Below are positions 39,524 to 48,577 of a stretch of DNA of 64,000 bases, one piece after another. Below the pieces are notes generated by a model, which saw nothing but the letters and a program-made list of their open reading frames with translations, searched no databases and was not told the origin of the DNA. The DNA is from Bacteroidota bacterium (lineage in GTDB: Bacteria > Bacteroidota > Bacteroidia > Flavobacteriales_D > Sanyastnellaceae), in the NCBI GenBank assembly GCA_027621555.1, contig JAQCBJ010000001.1, positions 62,001 through 126,000 on the forward strand. The letters are read 5' to 3'. Numbering within the stretch: the first letter of the stretch is position 1; each line of letters begins with the position of its first letter. The position numbers and the translations under genes are program-made.

Positions 39524-40540
39524 ATGACTGACGCCGCCCTTCACGCTCTGCCTAAAGTGGAGTTGCACTGCCACCTCGAACTGGCCTTTCGACGCTCTAC
39601 GCTTCAATCTTGGGCCTTGGCAAAGGGCATGACTGTGGCCCACGAGGCTGAATTCAACCGTGAATTCTTGGTCACAGAACCCATGGCCGACTTGCCTGCG
39701 GTGTTGCACAAATTCCTGAACACTCGCGACGTCATCGACACCGAAGAAAAGGTGGAGCAATTGACGTACGAGGTCTGCGAAGACATGCACCTTGAAAGCA
39801 ACGTTCGCGTGCTGGAGCTTCGGTATGCCCCTTCCTTCCTGCTCGATGCACATGCGAACATGGATGCAGACCGAATGCTGGAGGCCATCCTGAGGGGAAT
39901 TCGCCGCGCAGAGGCTTCGTACCCCATGGCCGTCGGTCTGATTGGGCTGCTACAGCGCATCAAATCGGTGGAGGACAACGCGCGTTGGTGCGATTGGATT
40001 TTGGAGCGCAAGGCGCACTTCGTGGGGTTGGATTTGGCTGACGACGAGGTGGCCTACCCGGCGCAGCCGTTCGCCCCTCTGTTTCAAAAGGCCAAAGCCC
40101 AAGGCCTCGGCATCACCGTCCATGCAGGAGAGCCCAATGTACCCGGCGCCGCGGAGAACATCCTCATCGCGCTCGACGAATTGGGAGCCGACCGCATCGG
40201 CCATGGCGTGCAGGCCATCCAAGACGATTCGGTGATCGACCGGCTGGTGCGCGAGAGCGTGCCCTTGGAATTGTGTCCCTGGAGCAACGTCCTGACCCAA
40301 GCCGTTCCCTCTTTGGCCGCCCACCCCTTCCGGCGGTTGATGGAATGCGGCGTGCGCACCACCCTCAACACGGACGACCCCGGCGTGATGAACGTGACAC
40401 TCATGGACGAATGCAACAACGTCATGAATCACCTCGGCCTCAGTCTCGAGAACCTTCGCCAATGCAACGAATGGGCTCGGCAAGCGTCTTTCATACCGCA
40501 GGACCGCATCGACGCGGTTTGGCCCAAATCGCAACCATGA
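39524..40540 (+). CDS. Adenosine deaminase-family protein
   Basis: A 338-residue metal-dependent deaminase (TIM barrel). Zinc and catalytic motifs: LPKVELHCHLELAF (first His pair), ITVHAGEPN (His and catalytic Glu), ADRIGHGVQA (His) and TLNTDDPGV (Asp pair). The family deaminates adenosine, adenine, AMP-like nucleosides or aminodeoxyfutalosine; HCHLE in place of HVHLDG and the short C-terminal part make an exact substrate uncertain, so no symbol is given. ATG 39524 is used; the open frame upstream is antisense to smpB. No standard -7 box is seen. The stop overlaps the ATG of the first arylsulfotransferase-like gene. Confidence 0.88.
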   Translation: MTDAALHALPKVELHCHLELAFRRSTLQSWALAKGMTVAHEAEFNREFLVTEPMADLPAVLHKFLNTRDVIDTEEKVEQLTYEVCEDMHLESNVRVLELRYAPSFLLDAHANMDADRMLEAILRGIRRAEASYPMAVGLIGLLQRIKSVEDNARWCDWILERKAHFVGLDLADDEVAYPAQPFAPLFQKAKAQGLGITVHAGEPNVPGAAENILIALDELGADRIGHGVQAIQDDSVIDRLVRESVPLELCPWSNVLTQAVPSLAAHPFRRLMECGVRTTLNTDDPGVMNVTLMDECNNVMNHLGLSLENLRQCNEWARQASFIPQDRIDAVWPKSQP

Positions 40541-42210
40541 CCACCTTCCACTTCCGCGCCCTCGCATGCCTTGCCGCATGCTTTGGAGCGTCCACCTTGC
40601 TCGCCCAAACCCAAACCGTGGGCACGTTTTTGAACGCCCCGGAGTCGTTCAACGGCTACACGCTGCTCGACCCCATGGGCAGCACCTCCACCTACGTGAT
40701 CAACAACTGCGGAGAGCTCATCAACACCTGGGCGAGCGAATACCCCTCAGGAGGGGCATGCTACCTGCTGGAGGACGGCAGCCTCGTTCGGGGATGCCGG
40801 GTCAACGGCGCCTTCACGGGAGGAGGCGTCGGCGGACGATTGGAGCGACGCTCTTGGGAAGGCGATCTGCTTTGGGAACTCGATTGGGCTGACGACAACC
40901 AGCACCATCACCACGATTTCGCGTGGATGCCCAACGGAAACGTTCTAGTGCTCGCTTGGGAATTGCGCACGGCAGACGAAGCCGCCGCAGCGGGCCGAGT
41001 CAATCCTCAAACGATGTGGCCTGAATCGATCACGGAAATCGAGCCTACGATGCCGGCAGGAGGTAACGTGGTGTGGGAATGGCACGCCTGGGACCACCTC
41101 GTCCAAGACACCGACCCCACCCTCGACGCCTACGGAACCCCATCCGATTCCCCGCATCGGATTGACGTGAACTACGCCAACGTCGGTGGAGGTGGCGGAC
41201 CCGGAGGCGCGAACAGCGGAGACTGGATGCACGCCAACGCCGTGAATTACCACCCTGGACTCGACCAAATCGCCATCAGTTCTCGTCGTTTCAACGAAAT
41301 GTGGGTGATCGATCACAACACGACGTCGGAACAAGCCGCGGGGCCTGCGGGCGATTTGCTGTACCGTTTTGGCAATCCGGAAGCCTACGGAAACGGCACG
41401 GCAGACGACCGCCTCTTTTACGGACAGCACGACGTCCAGTGGATCCCAGAGGGACATCCTCAAGCCGGCCAATTCGTGATTTACAACAACGGCGACGACC
41501 GCCCCGGATGCATGTGCTCCACCGTCGACACGTGGACTCCTCCCCTGCAAGCTGACGGGACGTATGCGTTGTCTGGGGACGGAACGTTTGGTCCTCAAGG
41601 ATGGGATTGGAGCTACCCGGAAGAACCCAACGTGACGTTTTTCAGCCCCAACATCAGTGGCGTGCAACCTCAGCCGAACGGCAACTACCTCGTTTGTGAA
41701 GGCGCAGGCGGACGGTTGTTTGAGGTGACGCAATCGGGGGAAACCGTGTGGGAATACATCAACCCAGAAGGGAATTTTGGGGTCTCCCCACAAGGAACGG
41801 ACCCTCAACAAAACAGCGTGTTCCGGGCCTACCGTTACGGGCCGGATTTTCCAGGGTTTGACGGGAAAGATTTGACTCCAGGCGAACCCTTGGAAGGACC
41901 GAGCGAATTCTCGTGCAATCTCTTTCCGGCCGACGGCGACACCGCATCCACCAACGGCGCATTCCCTTCCGAAATGCCCATCCTCATGGCCTATCCGAAC
42001 CCTGCGAATGACGTGATCACGCTGAGTGCCAATTTGGCAGGAATGTGGACCATTCGAAATGTCTTGGGTCAAACCCTTGCGCAATGCCACGTGTCGCCTT
42101 CAGCCCCCTTTGCAGTCTCGACCTCTGGATGGCCTGAAGGGATGTATTTCGCCTCGTTGAACATGCCGTACACTCGCGGAAGTTTTCTTCGATTGTCCAT
42201 TGCCCACTAA
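40537..42210 (+). CDS. Secreted arylsulfotransferase-like protein with T9SS type A sorting domain (copy 1)
   Basis: A 557-residue exported beta-propeller of the aryl-sulfate sulfotransferase (ASST) superfamily. After the signal peptide (ending TLLAQ) come blade motifs each with a conserved His: HHHHDFAWMPNGNVLVLAWE at about 128-147, EWHAWDHLVQDTDP, MHANAVNYHPGLDQIAIS, GQHDVQWIPEGH and NNGDDRPGC. The C-terminal about 75 residues are a type A sorting domain (MAYPNPANDVITLSA, WTIRNVLGQTL, WPEGMYFASL). ASST enzymes move sulfate between phenols; activity of this secreted Bacteroidota branch is not established. It starts by ATGA overlap with the deaminase gene and is followed by a paralogue 24 bases on. 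Confidence 0.82.
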   Translation: MTTFHFRALACLAACFGASTLLAQTQTVGTFLNAPESFNGYTLLDPMGSTSTYVINNCGELINTWASEYPSGGACYLLEDGSLVRGCRVNGAFTGGGVGGRLERRSWEGDLLWELDWADDNQHHHHDFAWMPNGNVLVLAWELRTADEAAAAGRVNPQTMWPESITEIEPTMPAGGNVVWEWHAWDHLVQDTDPTLDAYGTPSDSPHRIDVNYANVGGGGGPGGANSGDWMHANAVNYHPGLDQIAISSRRFNEMWVIDHNTTSEQAAGPAGDLLYRFGNPEAYGNGTADDRLFYGQHDVQWIPEGHPQAGQFVIYNNGDDRPGCMCSTVDTWTPPLQADGTYALSGDGTFGPQGWDWSYPEEPNVTFFSPNISGVQPQPNGNYLVCEGAGGRLFEVTQSGETVWEYINPEGNFGVSPQGTDPQQNSVFRAYRYGPDFPGFDGKDLTPGEPLEGPSEFSCNLFPADGDTASTNGAFPSEMPILMAYPNPANDVITLSANLAGMWTIRNVLGQTLAQCHVSPSAPFAVSTSGWPEGMYFASLNMPYTRGSFLRLSIAH

Positions 42211-42234
42211 ATTCGACCCAAACACCAACGCATA

Positions 42235-44616
42235 ATGATTTCAAGAATTTTCACCTCGGCACTGCTTTTGCTCTTCGCCCAAGTACTCCATTCCCAAAAC
42301 ACCATCGGCGTTACGGAATTCCAACCGGATTTGGTCGATGAAGGCTACACCCTCATTTATCCCCACAACCAACCCAATGTCTACTTGTTGGACTTGTGTG
42401 GAGAGGTGGTGCACTCATGGAGCAATGCAGACACGCTTCGTCCTGGCAACGTCGCGTACCTGCAAGAGAATGGGGACATCGTCATGACTTACCGACCACA
42501 AGTCTTCTCCTCGGACCCCCTTTGGGCCGGAGGTGGAGGAGCCACCGTTGAGCGCCGGACTTGGGATAACGACGTGTTGTGGTCCTACACCCTGAACGAC
42601 AGCACGGGAAGGTTGCACCACGACATCGAGGTGAAGCCCGACGGAAATGTGTTCGCCATCGCCTGGGAACACTTCAGCCCAGAAGAGGCGATTCAAGCAG
42701 GACGAGATTCCGCCTTGGTGCCGGAGGACGGACTTTGGTCGGAAATGGTGGTGGAATTGTCACCAGATGGCAACGGCGGTGCCAACATCGTTTGGGAGTG
42801 GCATGCATGGGACCACCTCGTGCAAAACCTCGATCCGAGCAAAGACAACTTCGGCGTGGTCAGCGAGAACCCCAACAAGATTGATGTCAACTATGGGACC
42901 GCTAGCGCTCAACCGAGCGACTGGTTGCACATCAACGCCATTGACTACAACCCATACTTCGAACACCTTCTTCTCAGCGTTCCCACATTCGATGAATTGT
43001 GGATTGTCGATTACGACAACTTCACGCCAGGTCAGCTGCTCTGGCGTTGGGGCAACCCCGAAGCCTACGACATGGGTACTGAGGAAGACAAGCAGTTGTT
43101 CTACCAGCACGATTGCCATTGGGTGTACGACCACGTCACCCTCAACAACCCTGACTTTGGAAAAATTGCGGTCTTCAACAACCGCGTGCCGAGCGCCAAT
43201 GGAGGCTCCCACAGTGCAGTTCACTTGTTGAACCCCTCGTACACAGATTACGACAACAATTTCGCCACTGACTTCAACAACGGCACTTTCTTGCCCGCGG
43301 ATTTTGATTGGTCGTACGTGGCCCCCGACTCGATTTACACCTCAGGGTTGTCGTCGTTCCAGCGCTTGGAAAACGGCAACAGCCTCATTTGCTACGGCCG
43401 CTGGGGCGACACCCGCGAAATCACCTCCGACGGTGAATTGGCGTGGCGGTACAAGACGCCCTTGGTCAATGCGGGCGGTTTTGCATCTCCCGTCTCTCAG
43501 GGAACAGAGCCTTCAATCAACCAAAACATGACCTTCCGCGCGCACCGATACCCCTCTGATTTCCCTGCCTTTCAAAGCGTAATGTTGGAACCGCAAGGTG
43601 TGCTGGAATTAAACCCTAACCCAGTGACGGCATGTGGCAACATCACTGCCGGATGCATGGATGCCTTCGCCTGCAACTTCGACAGCACGGCCGTTGTGGC
43701 TGGTCCATGCACCTACTTTGATGCAGCCTACGGCGACGGCCTCGAATTTGTCATTGGCACCTTGAACCCCGAGTCGGGTTGCAACGGTGGGTATGCCGTG
43801 GCAGAAAGTCTGCCTCTCACCCTGGCCGCTACAGACAGCGGCATGATGTGGACTTTTGAGCCCGATGTGGCGCAAATCTTGATTGACAATGGCTTTGGGT
43901 TCGTGGTGGACGACTTCAGCACGCAAACGTTGAGCCTTTGCGGCGCAGACATGAACGTCATGGACGCTGCCGGCAACGACTACACGTTGATGTATGACAG
44001 CACGGGCTACATCAACATGGCCTACTTCGGGTACGTCGCCCCCGTCACCAACTTTGGGTACGGCTGTGGCTTCGAATTTGCCTGCAACTACGACCCCTGC
44101 TCGCTGTACGACTTTGCGTTGTGCGAGTTCCTGAACGTCTCCGTGGAAACCACAGCCGACGACGGCTCAGGAAACGGCACGGCAAGCGCCACCGCTTCAG
44201 GCGGCGTAGAGCCTTACGAGTACGTTTGGTATGCCGGTGACAACGAAGAGCCCTTCTCACTTGAGAACAACGTCGACAGCTTGGTTTCAGGCGATTATTC
44301 CGTCCTGGCCGTGGACAGCACAGGGTGCATTGGCTCGTTTGATTTTGTCATTGATTACACCAGCGGCGTGCCGAGCGAGAGCATCACTTTGAGCGTGTTC
44401 CCCAACCCGGTGTCCGATGTGCTTCGCGTTCAAGTCCAAACCGCAGGCCAAGGCGAATTGACGCTCCGAGACCTCAGCGGCCGCAAGGTCTTCAGCACGC
44501 AGGTTCGCAACACGACCACGAGCATCGACATAACCACGTTGCCCGCAGGCACCTATGTCATGACCTACCTCAATGGATCTTCCGTGATGACGCGTAACGT
44601 GCAAGTCGTGCGCTGA
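42235..44616 (+). CDS. Secreted arylsulfotransferase-like protein with T9SS type A sorting domain (copy 2)
   Basis: A 793-residue paralogue of the preceding gene. The signal peptide ends QVLHSQ. The propeller (about 25-460) repeats the same motifs: RLHHDIEVKPDGNVFAIAWE, EWHAWDHLVQNLDP, LHINAIDYNPYFEHLLLS, YQHDCHWVYD and FNNRVPSANGG. It then has an added region of about 250 residues with cysteine repeats (GCMDAFACNFDSTA near 465 and GCGFEFACNYDPC near 618) typical of marine Bacteroidota surface proteins. A type A sorting domain closes it (SVFPNPVSDVLRVQV, LRDLSGRKVF, PAGTYVMTYL). A strong terminator follows, so copies 1 and 2 end one transcription unit. Confidence 0.82.
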   Translation: MISRIFTSALLLLFAQVLHSQNTIGVTEFQPDLVDEGYTLIYPHNQPNVYLLDLCGEVVHSWSNADTLRPGNVAYLQENGDIVMTYRPQVFSSDPLWAGGGGATVERRTWDNDVLWSYTLNDSTGRLHHDIEVKPDGNVFAIAWEHFSPEEAIQAGRDSALVPEDGLWSEMVVELSPDGNGGANIVWEWHAWDHLVQNLDPSKDNFGVVSENPNKIDVNYGTASAQPSDWLHINAIDYNPYFEHLLLSVPTFDELWIVDYDNFTPGQLLWRWGNPEAYDMGTEEDKQLFYQHDCHWVYDHVTLNNPDFGKIAVFNNRVPSANGGSHSAVHLLNPSYTDYDNNFATDFNNGTFLPADFDWSYVAPDSIYTSGLSSFQRLENGNSLICYGRWGDTREITSDGELAWRYKTPLVNAGGFASPVSQGTEPSINQNMTFRAHRYPSDFPAFQSVMLEPQGVLELNPNPVTACGNITAGCMDAFACNFDSTAVVAGPCTYFDAAYGDGLEFVIGTLNPESGCNGGYAVAESLPLTLAATDSGMMWTFEPDVAQILIDNGFGFVVDDFSTQTLSLCGADMNVMDAAGNDYTLMYDSTGYINMAYFGYVAPVTNFGYGCGFEFACNYDPCSLYDFALCEFLNVSVETTADDGSGNGTASATASGGVEPYEYVWYAGDNEEPFSLENNVDSLVSGDYSVLAVDSTGCIGSFDFVIDYTSGVPSESITLSVFPNPVSDVLRVQVQTAGQGELTLRDLSGRKVFSTQVRNTTTSIDITTLPAGTYVMTYLNGSSVMTRNVQVVR

Positions 44617-44645
44617 CATTGGGGATAACCCTTGGAAAACAACGG

Positions 44646-44674
44646 AAAGCCCGGGCCTCTGGTTCGGGCTTTTT
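44646..44674 (+). terminator. Rho-independent terminator after the arylsulfotransferase-like pair
   Basis: AAAGCCCG pairs with CGGGCTTT across an 11-base loop, ending in five T. Confidence 0.85.
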
Positions 44675-44689
44675 CGTGTGCCTACCTCC

Positions 44690-44697
44690 TACCTTTC
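44690..44697 (+). promoter_or_regulatory. -7-like promoter box TACCTTTC for the enoyl-CoA hydratase gene
   Basis: One base off TAnnTTTG; four bases (GGGC) separate it from ATG 44702. Confidence 0.6.
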
Positions 44698-44701
44698 GGG
44701 C

Positions 44702-45481
44702 ATGAGTGACTTTCTCACCACGGACCTGAAAGAGGGCGTCATGACGCTCACGTTGAACCGCCCAGACGTGTTCAACAGCTTCAACCAAGAAATGGGCGGG
44801 GCGTTTCAATCCGCCTTGGACGCCGCCGCTTCGAATGACCTTGTGCGATGCGTCGTGATCACCGGAAACGGTCGGGCCTTTTGCGCAGGTCAAGATTTGA
44901 ACGAGGTGACCTCGGATGCCTCACCCGGGTTCAAGGTCATCGTCGAAGAAACCTACAATCAGAGCATTCGCCGCATTTGCGACATGGAGAAACCCGTGGT
45001 TGCAGCCGTCAATGGCGTTGCCGCGGGCGCAGGTGCCAACATTGCCTTGGCATGTGACTTCGTGGTGGCGAAATCGTCGGTCAAATTCATCCAAGCGTTT
45101 GCCAACATTGGCCTCATTCCAGACAGCGGCGGCACCTATTGGCTTCCGAGACTTGTTGGCATGGCCCGGGCCAAAGCGTTGACCATGTTAGGAACTCCCC
45201 TTCCCGCAGAGGAAGCTCACGCCCTCGGACTCATTCATCAAGCGGTGGCCGACGAGGACTTCGACGAAGCGGTGGCCAAGTTGGCGAGCAAACTTGCGAG
45301 CATGCCCACACGCGGCCTCGGCTTGACCAAAAAAGCCTTGCACGCCGGAGCTACGAATGACCTTCACGCCCAGTTGGCCCTCGAGCTCGACCTTCAATTC
45401 GAAGCGGCCGAGACCGAAGATTACGCCGAAGGGGTTCAGGCCTTCCTAGACAAACGCCCCGCCAACTTTGTCGGACGATGA
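44702..45481 (+). CDS. Enoyl-CoA hydratase/isomerase-family protein, PaaG-like
   Basis: A 259-residue crotonase-fold enzyme. The oxyanion-hole loops are FCAGQDLNE (about 61-69) and VNGVAAGAGANIALACD (about 101-117); IPDSGGTYWLPRLVG carries the acidic active-site region. AGQDL in the first loop and the length are typical of PaaG, the epoxyphenylacetyl-CoA isomerase, but no other phenylacetate gene is nearby, and a general enoyl-CoA hydratase/isomerase role is equally possible. ATG 44702 is preferred to an upstream start at 44678 because of the -7 box between them. It overlaps the next gene by ATGA. Confidence 0.9.
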   Translation: MSDFLTTDLKEGVMTLTLNRPDVFNSFNQEMGGAFQSALDAAASNDLVRCVVITGNGRAFCAGQDLNEVTSDASPGFKVIVEETYNQSIRRICDMEKPVVAAVNGVAAGAGANIALACDFVVAKSSVKFIQAFANIGLIPDSGGTYWLPRLVGMARAKALTMLGTPLPAEEAHALGLIHQAVADEDFDEAVAKLASKLASMPTRGLGLTKKALHAGATNDLHAQLALELDLQFEAAETEDYAEGVQAFLDKRPANFVGR

Positions 45482-45756
45482 GCGAAGGTTGGATTTCTGT
45501 GGATCAAGCCCTTCCCGAAGACGACCAGCGCGTCCTTGGTTACATCCCTGGCAACAAGGTGTTTCTCCCTGGCGGGGATCTTCAGTTCGAACTGCGGGAA
45601 GTCGTTGTGTTGCGCTTTTGCCAAGACTTCTACGCCAAGAACGAAGAGAAAAAAGCCAAGCACGGCGTTCACTTTTGGGCGGGCGAGGGCAACAGCAACC
45701 ACTTCTTTGCGGACGTCACGCATTGGCGCCCCATCCCTGAAGGTCCGGAAGCGTAG
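45478..45756 (+). CDS. DUF551-like small protein
   Basis: A 92-residue protein starting MSEGWISVDQALPEDDQRVLGY and ending ADVTHWRPIPEGPE. Both ends match the DUF551 family (W-I-S-V-x-x-x-L-P ... V-T-H-W-x-P-L-P-x-P-P), best known from phages and enterobacteria and of unknown function. The middle binds no evident cofactor. It overlaps the enoyl-CoA hydratase stop by ATGA and ends nine bases before the convergent ASST-like gene. Confidence 0.78.
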   Translation: MSEGWISVDQALPEDDQRVLGYIPGNKVFLPGGDLQFELREVVVLRFCQDFYAKNEEKKAKHGVHFWAGEGNSNHFFADVTHWRPIPEGPEA

Positions 45757-45765
45757 GAAGGGAAT

Positions 45766-47784
45766 TCAATTGCACACGCTCCCAAGCGTGGCGAGCATGT
45801 CCATCAAATCGGACACCGTCACGCTCCCGTCCCCGTCGAAGTCCCCTGGGCATGTCGGCGACGTGTCAAACAGGCACGTCCCGTCGTCCCAGTTGGCCGA
45901 CCCTTCGAAATTGACGGCCTCGGTGTAGGTGCATCCCGCAACGCTCCATCCTTGGCACATGCTGTCCGAATCGGACCAGGGATTGTACCCCACATCCATG
46001 GGGTCAGTGCACCCCGGACAGGGTCCCCCGAGATTGAAACAAACGGCGCCCAAGTCCACGTTCCCTCCTCCTTCTTGCAGGGTCAAAAACCGCGGGTAGT
46101 CTTCAGTCACCCCATCCGGGCGCACGAAGCGATAACCCAAGGGCTGAGTACCCAGGCTCACCGCAAACTGCGCCACCTGCCAGGCTGAATTGGTGGGCAA
46201 CAAGGCCGAAGCGTTTTGGAAATCGACGTCGGCCGAATCGGTGATCCAAAGCTCGCACTCCATGAGCTCCCAAAGCTCTCCACTCGGATTGGACTCCAAC
46301 GCCAGATCCACCCGGAAAATCACCTCATACAAGCAGTTCCCATTGTCAGTGGTCGCCATCTCGTCAAAGTTCAACGCAGAAGGGTCCAAGCACCCACCGA
46401 TGGCATCCTCTCCGTCGCAGTCTTGGTCAATTCCATCCCCTGCAATTTCCAAGGCTCCTGGGTAAATGCTGGCGTTGTTGTCGTTGCAGTCCCCCGCCGA
46501 ATCTGTCCAGCCATCGCCGTCCACGTCCACGTCGTAATAGCACGGCCCTTGAGCCAGCAACCAAGGCGAATCTGTGTAGTTCACGGCATTTTGGAGGCGG
46601 CAGCCGGACAGGACGTCCGGGGCGTACTTCCGAGCGCGATACAGCGTAGCTCCATTCGCAAACCGAACTTCATAGGAGATGTTGCCTTCAGGCGTGACCT
46701 CCGTCACCCTCGTACCAAATTGTGGAACGCCCGCAGTGCCCCACCCAATCAACGTGTTGCCGTTGTCAAGTCGGATGGCACTGCCCTGCGCAGCTCCATA
46801 CACGCCCTCGGGATGATTGAACTGCCACACGTTTTCTGCCGTGAAATTGACCGTGTCCAGCTGCAATTCCAAGGCACGGGAGAGGTAACCGTTCTGGTTG
46901 AAAATGGCGTTGTCAAACAAGAGGATTCTCCCCTCACCCAAATCGTGGACATCATGCTGGACGTTGAATCCGTTCCACACCGGATCGGTGATTTCAAATT
47001 GATTTTCCACCCCACCGAGTTTCCAGTGCACGGACCAGTCGTCCGGGCGGAGGCGAACGATTTGGCTGCGGTTTCGGAAGCTCAAAAGCAGGCCGCCGTG
47101 CGCGTCGAATTGCACCGCATTCCAATGGAGGTAGTCCACAGTGGGCCACAGCAAGTTGTCGATGTTGGGGTCCAAGGGCAATTGATCGAGGCCGCTCCAC
47201 TCCTGCAAGATGTTCTCGTCTTGGTCCAAGTGGACCATGTAGGGGTTGAGGACTTCCGACTCGGCCAAGCCACCAAGGCTCGTCAAATTCGTATCGAGGT
47301 GTTGAAGCATCACCACGAGGTACGTCCCGTCTTCGAACAGGTGCACGTCGTGGTAATCGTCGTCGTCGGGAAACGATTGCGTCAAGGTGTCCAGCGGCGT
47401 GAATTCGTCGTCCACAACCGTCCATTTCCGCATGGCGTAGTTGTACCACACGAACTGGCCAGGCAGCCAAGGCTTCATGTAAAAGCCGCGGAACGGGGTT
47501 TGCTCTGCCCAATGAACTTCAGCTTCGTCGTTCATCAGCGCAGCATACATGCTGGTCGGACTCTGGATGAGGCTCAACAGCAAATCGCCTGGCTCTACGG
47601 GGTAATCCGCTGGAGATCCGTCGGCCAACACCCCTCCCGGGGGAACCGTCACGGTGTAATCAAAATCACCAATGGCGCCTTGTGCATGCACCTCGAGGGC
47701 GGTGGCGGAGAACAGCAGTGCTCCAACCCCACACATCCATGCAGCCCGATAGGCCATTCGACTTGTCAAGTGTTTCCCGCGCAT
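45766..47784 (-). CDS. Secreted arylsulfotransferase-like protein with MopE-type and dockerin-like C-terminal motifs (copy 3)
   Basis: A 672-residue exported protein. The signal peptide ends EVHAQ. The propeller (about 35-400) has ASST-type His motifs: DYHDVHLFEDGTYLVVM, LHWNAVQFDAHGGLLLSF, VQHDVHDLGEGRILLFDN and the late LDNGNTLIGWG. Then comes a calcium-type motif DVDGDGWTDSAGDCNDNNAS...DGIDQDCDGED (about 425-460), cysteine repeats (GCLDPSALNFD, GCTYTEAVNFEGSANWDDGTC) and an end CPGDFDGDGSVTVSDLMDML, which resembles a dockerin/EF-hand. No canonical type A sorting domain is seen. A perfect -7 box ends four bases before the ATG. It is more divergent than copies 1 and 2. Confidence 0.8.
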   Translation of the reverse strand: MRGKHLTSRMAYRAAWMCGVGALLFSATALEVHAQGAIGDFDYTVTVPPGGVLADGSPADYPVEPGDLLLSLIQSPTSMYAALMNDEAEVHWAEQTPFRGFYMKPWLPGQFVWYNYAMRKWTVVDDEFTPLDTLTQSFPDDDDYHDVHLFEDGTYLVVMLQHLDTNLTSLGGLAESEVLNPYMVHLDQDENILQEWSGLDQLPLDPNIDNLLWPTVDYLHWNAVQFDAHGGLLLSFRNRSQIVRLRPDDWSVHWKLGGVENQFEITDPVWNGFNVQHDVHDLGEGRILLFDNAIFNQNGYLSRALELQLDTVNFTAENVWQFNHPEGVYGAAQGSAIRLDNGNTLIGWGTAGVPQFGTRVTEVTPEGNISYEVRFANGATLYRARKYAPDVLSGCRLQNAVNYTDSPWLLAQGPCYYDVDVDGDGWTDSAGDCNDNNASIYPGALEIAGDGIDQDCDGEDAIGGCLDPSALNFDEMATTDNGNCLYEVIFRVDLALESNPSGELWELMECELWITDSADVDFQNASALLPTNSAWQVAQFAVSLGTQPLGYRFVRPDGVTEDYPRFLTLQEGGGNVDLGAVCFNLGGPCPGCTDPMDVGYNPWSDSDSMCQGWSVAGCTYTEAVNFEGSANWDDGTCLFDTSPTCPGDFDGDGSVTVSDLMDMLATLGSVCN

Positions 47785-47788
47785 CTCT

Positions 47789-47796
47789 CAAAGATA
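47789..47796 (-). promoter_or_regulatory. -7 promoter box TATCTTTG for arylsulfotransferase-like copy 3
   Basis: Perfect TAnnTTTG ending four bases before ATG 47784, hence a predicted leaderless transcript. Confidence 0.78.
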
Positions 47797-47824
47797 CAGC
47801 CTTGCGCGCAGCCCGTTTGAAACC

Positions 47825-48535
47825 TCACGTAAATTGGGCCACTGCCGCCATGCCAGCCGTCTCAGTACGCAACCTGAGGTCCCCCAAATGCACAGGCACG
47901 GCACCGCACGCCACAAGCATCTGCACTTCTGATTCCGAGAAATCCCCCTCCGGACCGATGGCCAGCCACGCCGTTTCCTCGCTGGATTGCCACTCGCGCC
48001 AAGAGACGCGGTTTGGGGTGCCCTCTACGCTGGTCATGCAATGGGCCACTGCACCTGGTCGCTCTTGCAAATGGGGGTGCTCGTCGAACGCGCTCGCCAA
48101 CCCACACGCCGGATGCAACAACGGCTTCCATCGACGCTCGCATTGCTTCGTAGCGGCGACAAGGACCTTGTTCCAACGCTCGTGCTTGTCCACTCGGCGC
48201 TCACTTCGCTCTGTCCAAACCGGCAGGATTTCTTCCACCCCGAGTTCAGTGGCTTTCTCGAGCAGCCATTCAAAGCGATCCGTGTGCTTTGTAGGGGCAA
48301 CGACCAAAATCAAGCCAGCCGGCCTGGCGCTTTCACGGAAAATCTCATCAACGCGAACCGTGGCCGAACGTTTGGACACAGACGCCAAGGTGCCCACGGC
48401 TTCCGAACCTTGGCCATCCACCAAGCGCAGCGGCTCGCCCTCACGCATTCGGAGGACTCGTGCCACGTGGATGGCCTCGTCTTCCGGCAACGGAATCAAT
48501 CCTTCACGCAATTCGGGATGAAAGCACGTGTGCAT
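47825..48535 (-). CDS. rsmE: 16S rRNA (uracil(1498)-N(3))-methyltransferase
   Basis: A 236-residue SPOUT (knotted) methyltransferase. It has the N-terminal PUA-like part (EAIHVARVLRMREGEPLRLVDGQG), LVVAPTKHTDRFEWLLEKATELGVEEILPVWTERS, AATKQCERRWKP and the SAM knot AIGPEGDFSESEVQ with LRLRTETAGMAA. It methylates U1498 in the ribosomal decoding region. ATG 48535 (MHTCFHPELREG) is chosen: a perfect -7 box ends five bases before it, which rules out a longer version from 48571. Confidence 0.95.
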   Translation of the reverse strand: MHTCFHPELREGLIPLPEDEAIHVARVLRMREGEPLRLVDGQGSEAVGTLASVSKRSATVRVDEIFRESARPAGLILVVAPTKHTDRFEWLLEKATELGVEEILPVWTERSERRVDKHERWNKVLVAATKQCERRWKPLLHPACGLASAFDEHPHLQERPGAVAHCMTSVEGTPNRVSWREWQSSEETAWLAIGPEGDFSESEVQMLVACGAVPVHLGDLRLRTETAGMAAVAQFT

Positions 48536-48540
48536 GCCTT

Positions 48541-48548
48541 CAAAGGTA
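48541..48548 (-). promoter_or_regulatory. -7 promoter box TACCTTTG for rsmE
   Basis: Perfect TAnnTTTG five bases before ATG 48535. Confidence 0.78.
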
Positions 48549-48577
48549 CCCCTTGACGGGGTGACGGCCATCGAAAA

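Noticed and set aside
46216-47820. 534-codon plus-strand open frame over the third arylsulfotransferase-like gene
   Set aside because: Antisense to a gene with signal peptide, His motifs and promoter; no independent evidence.
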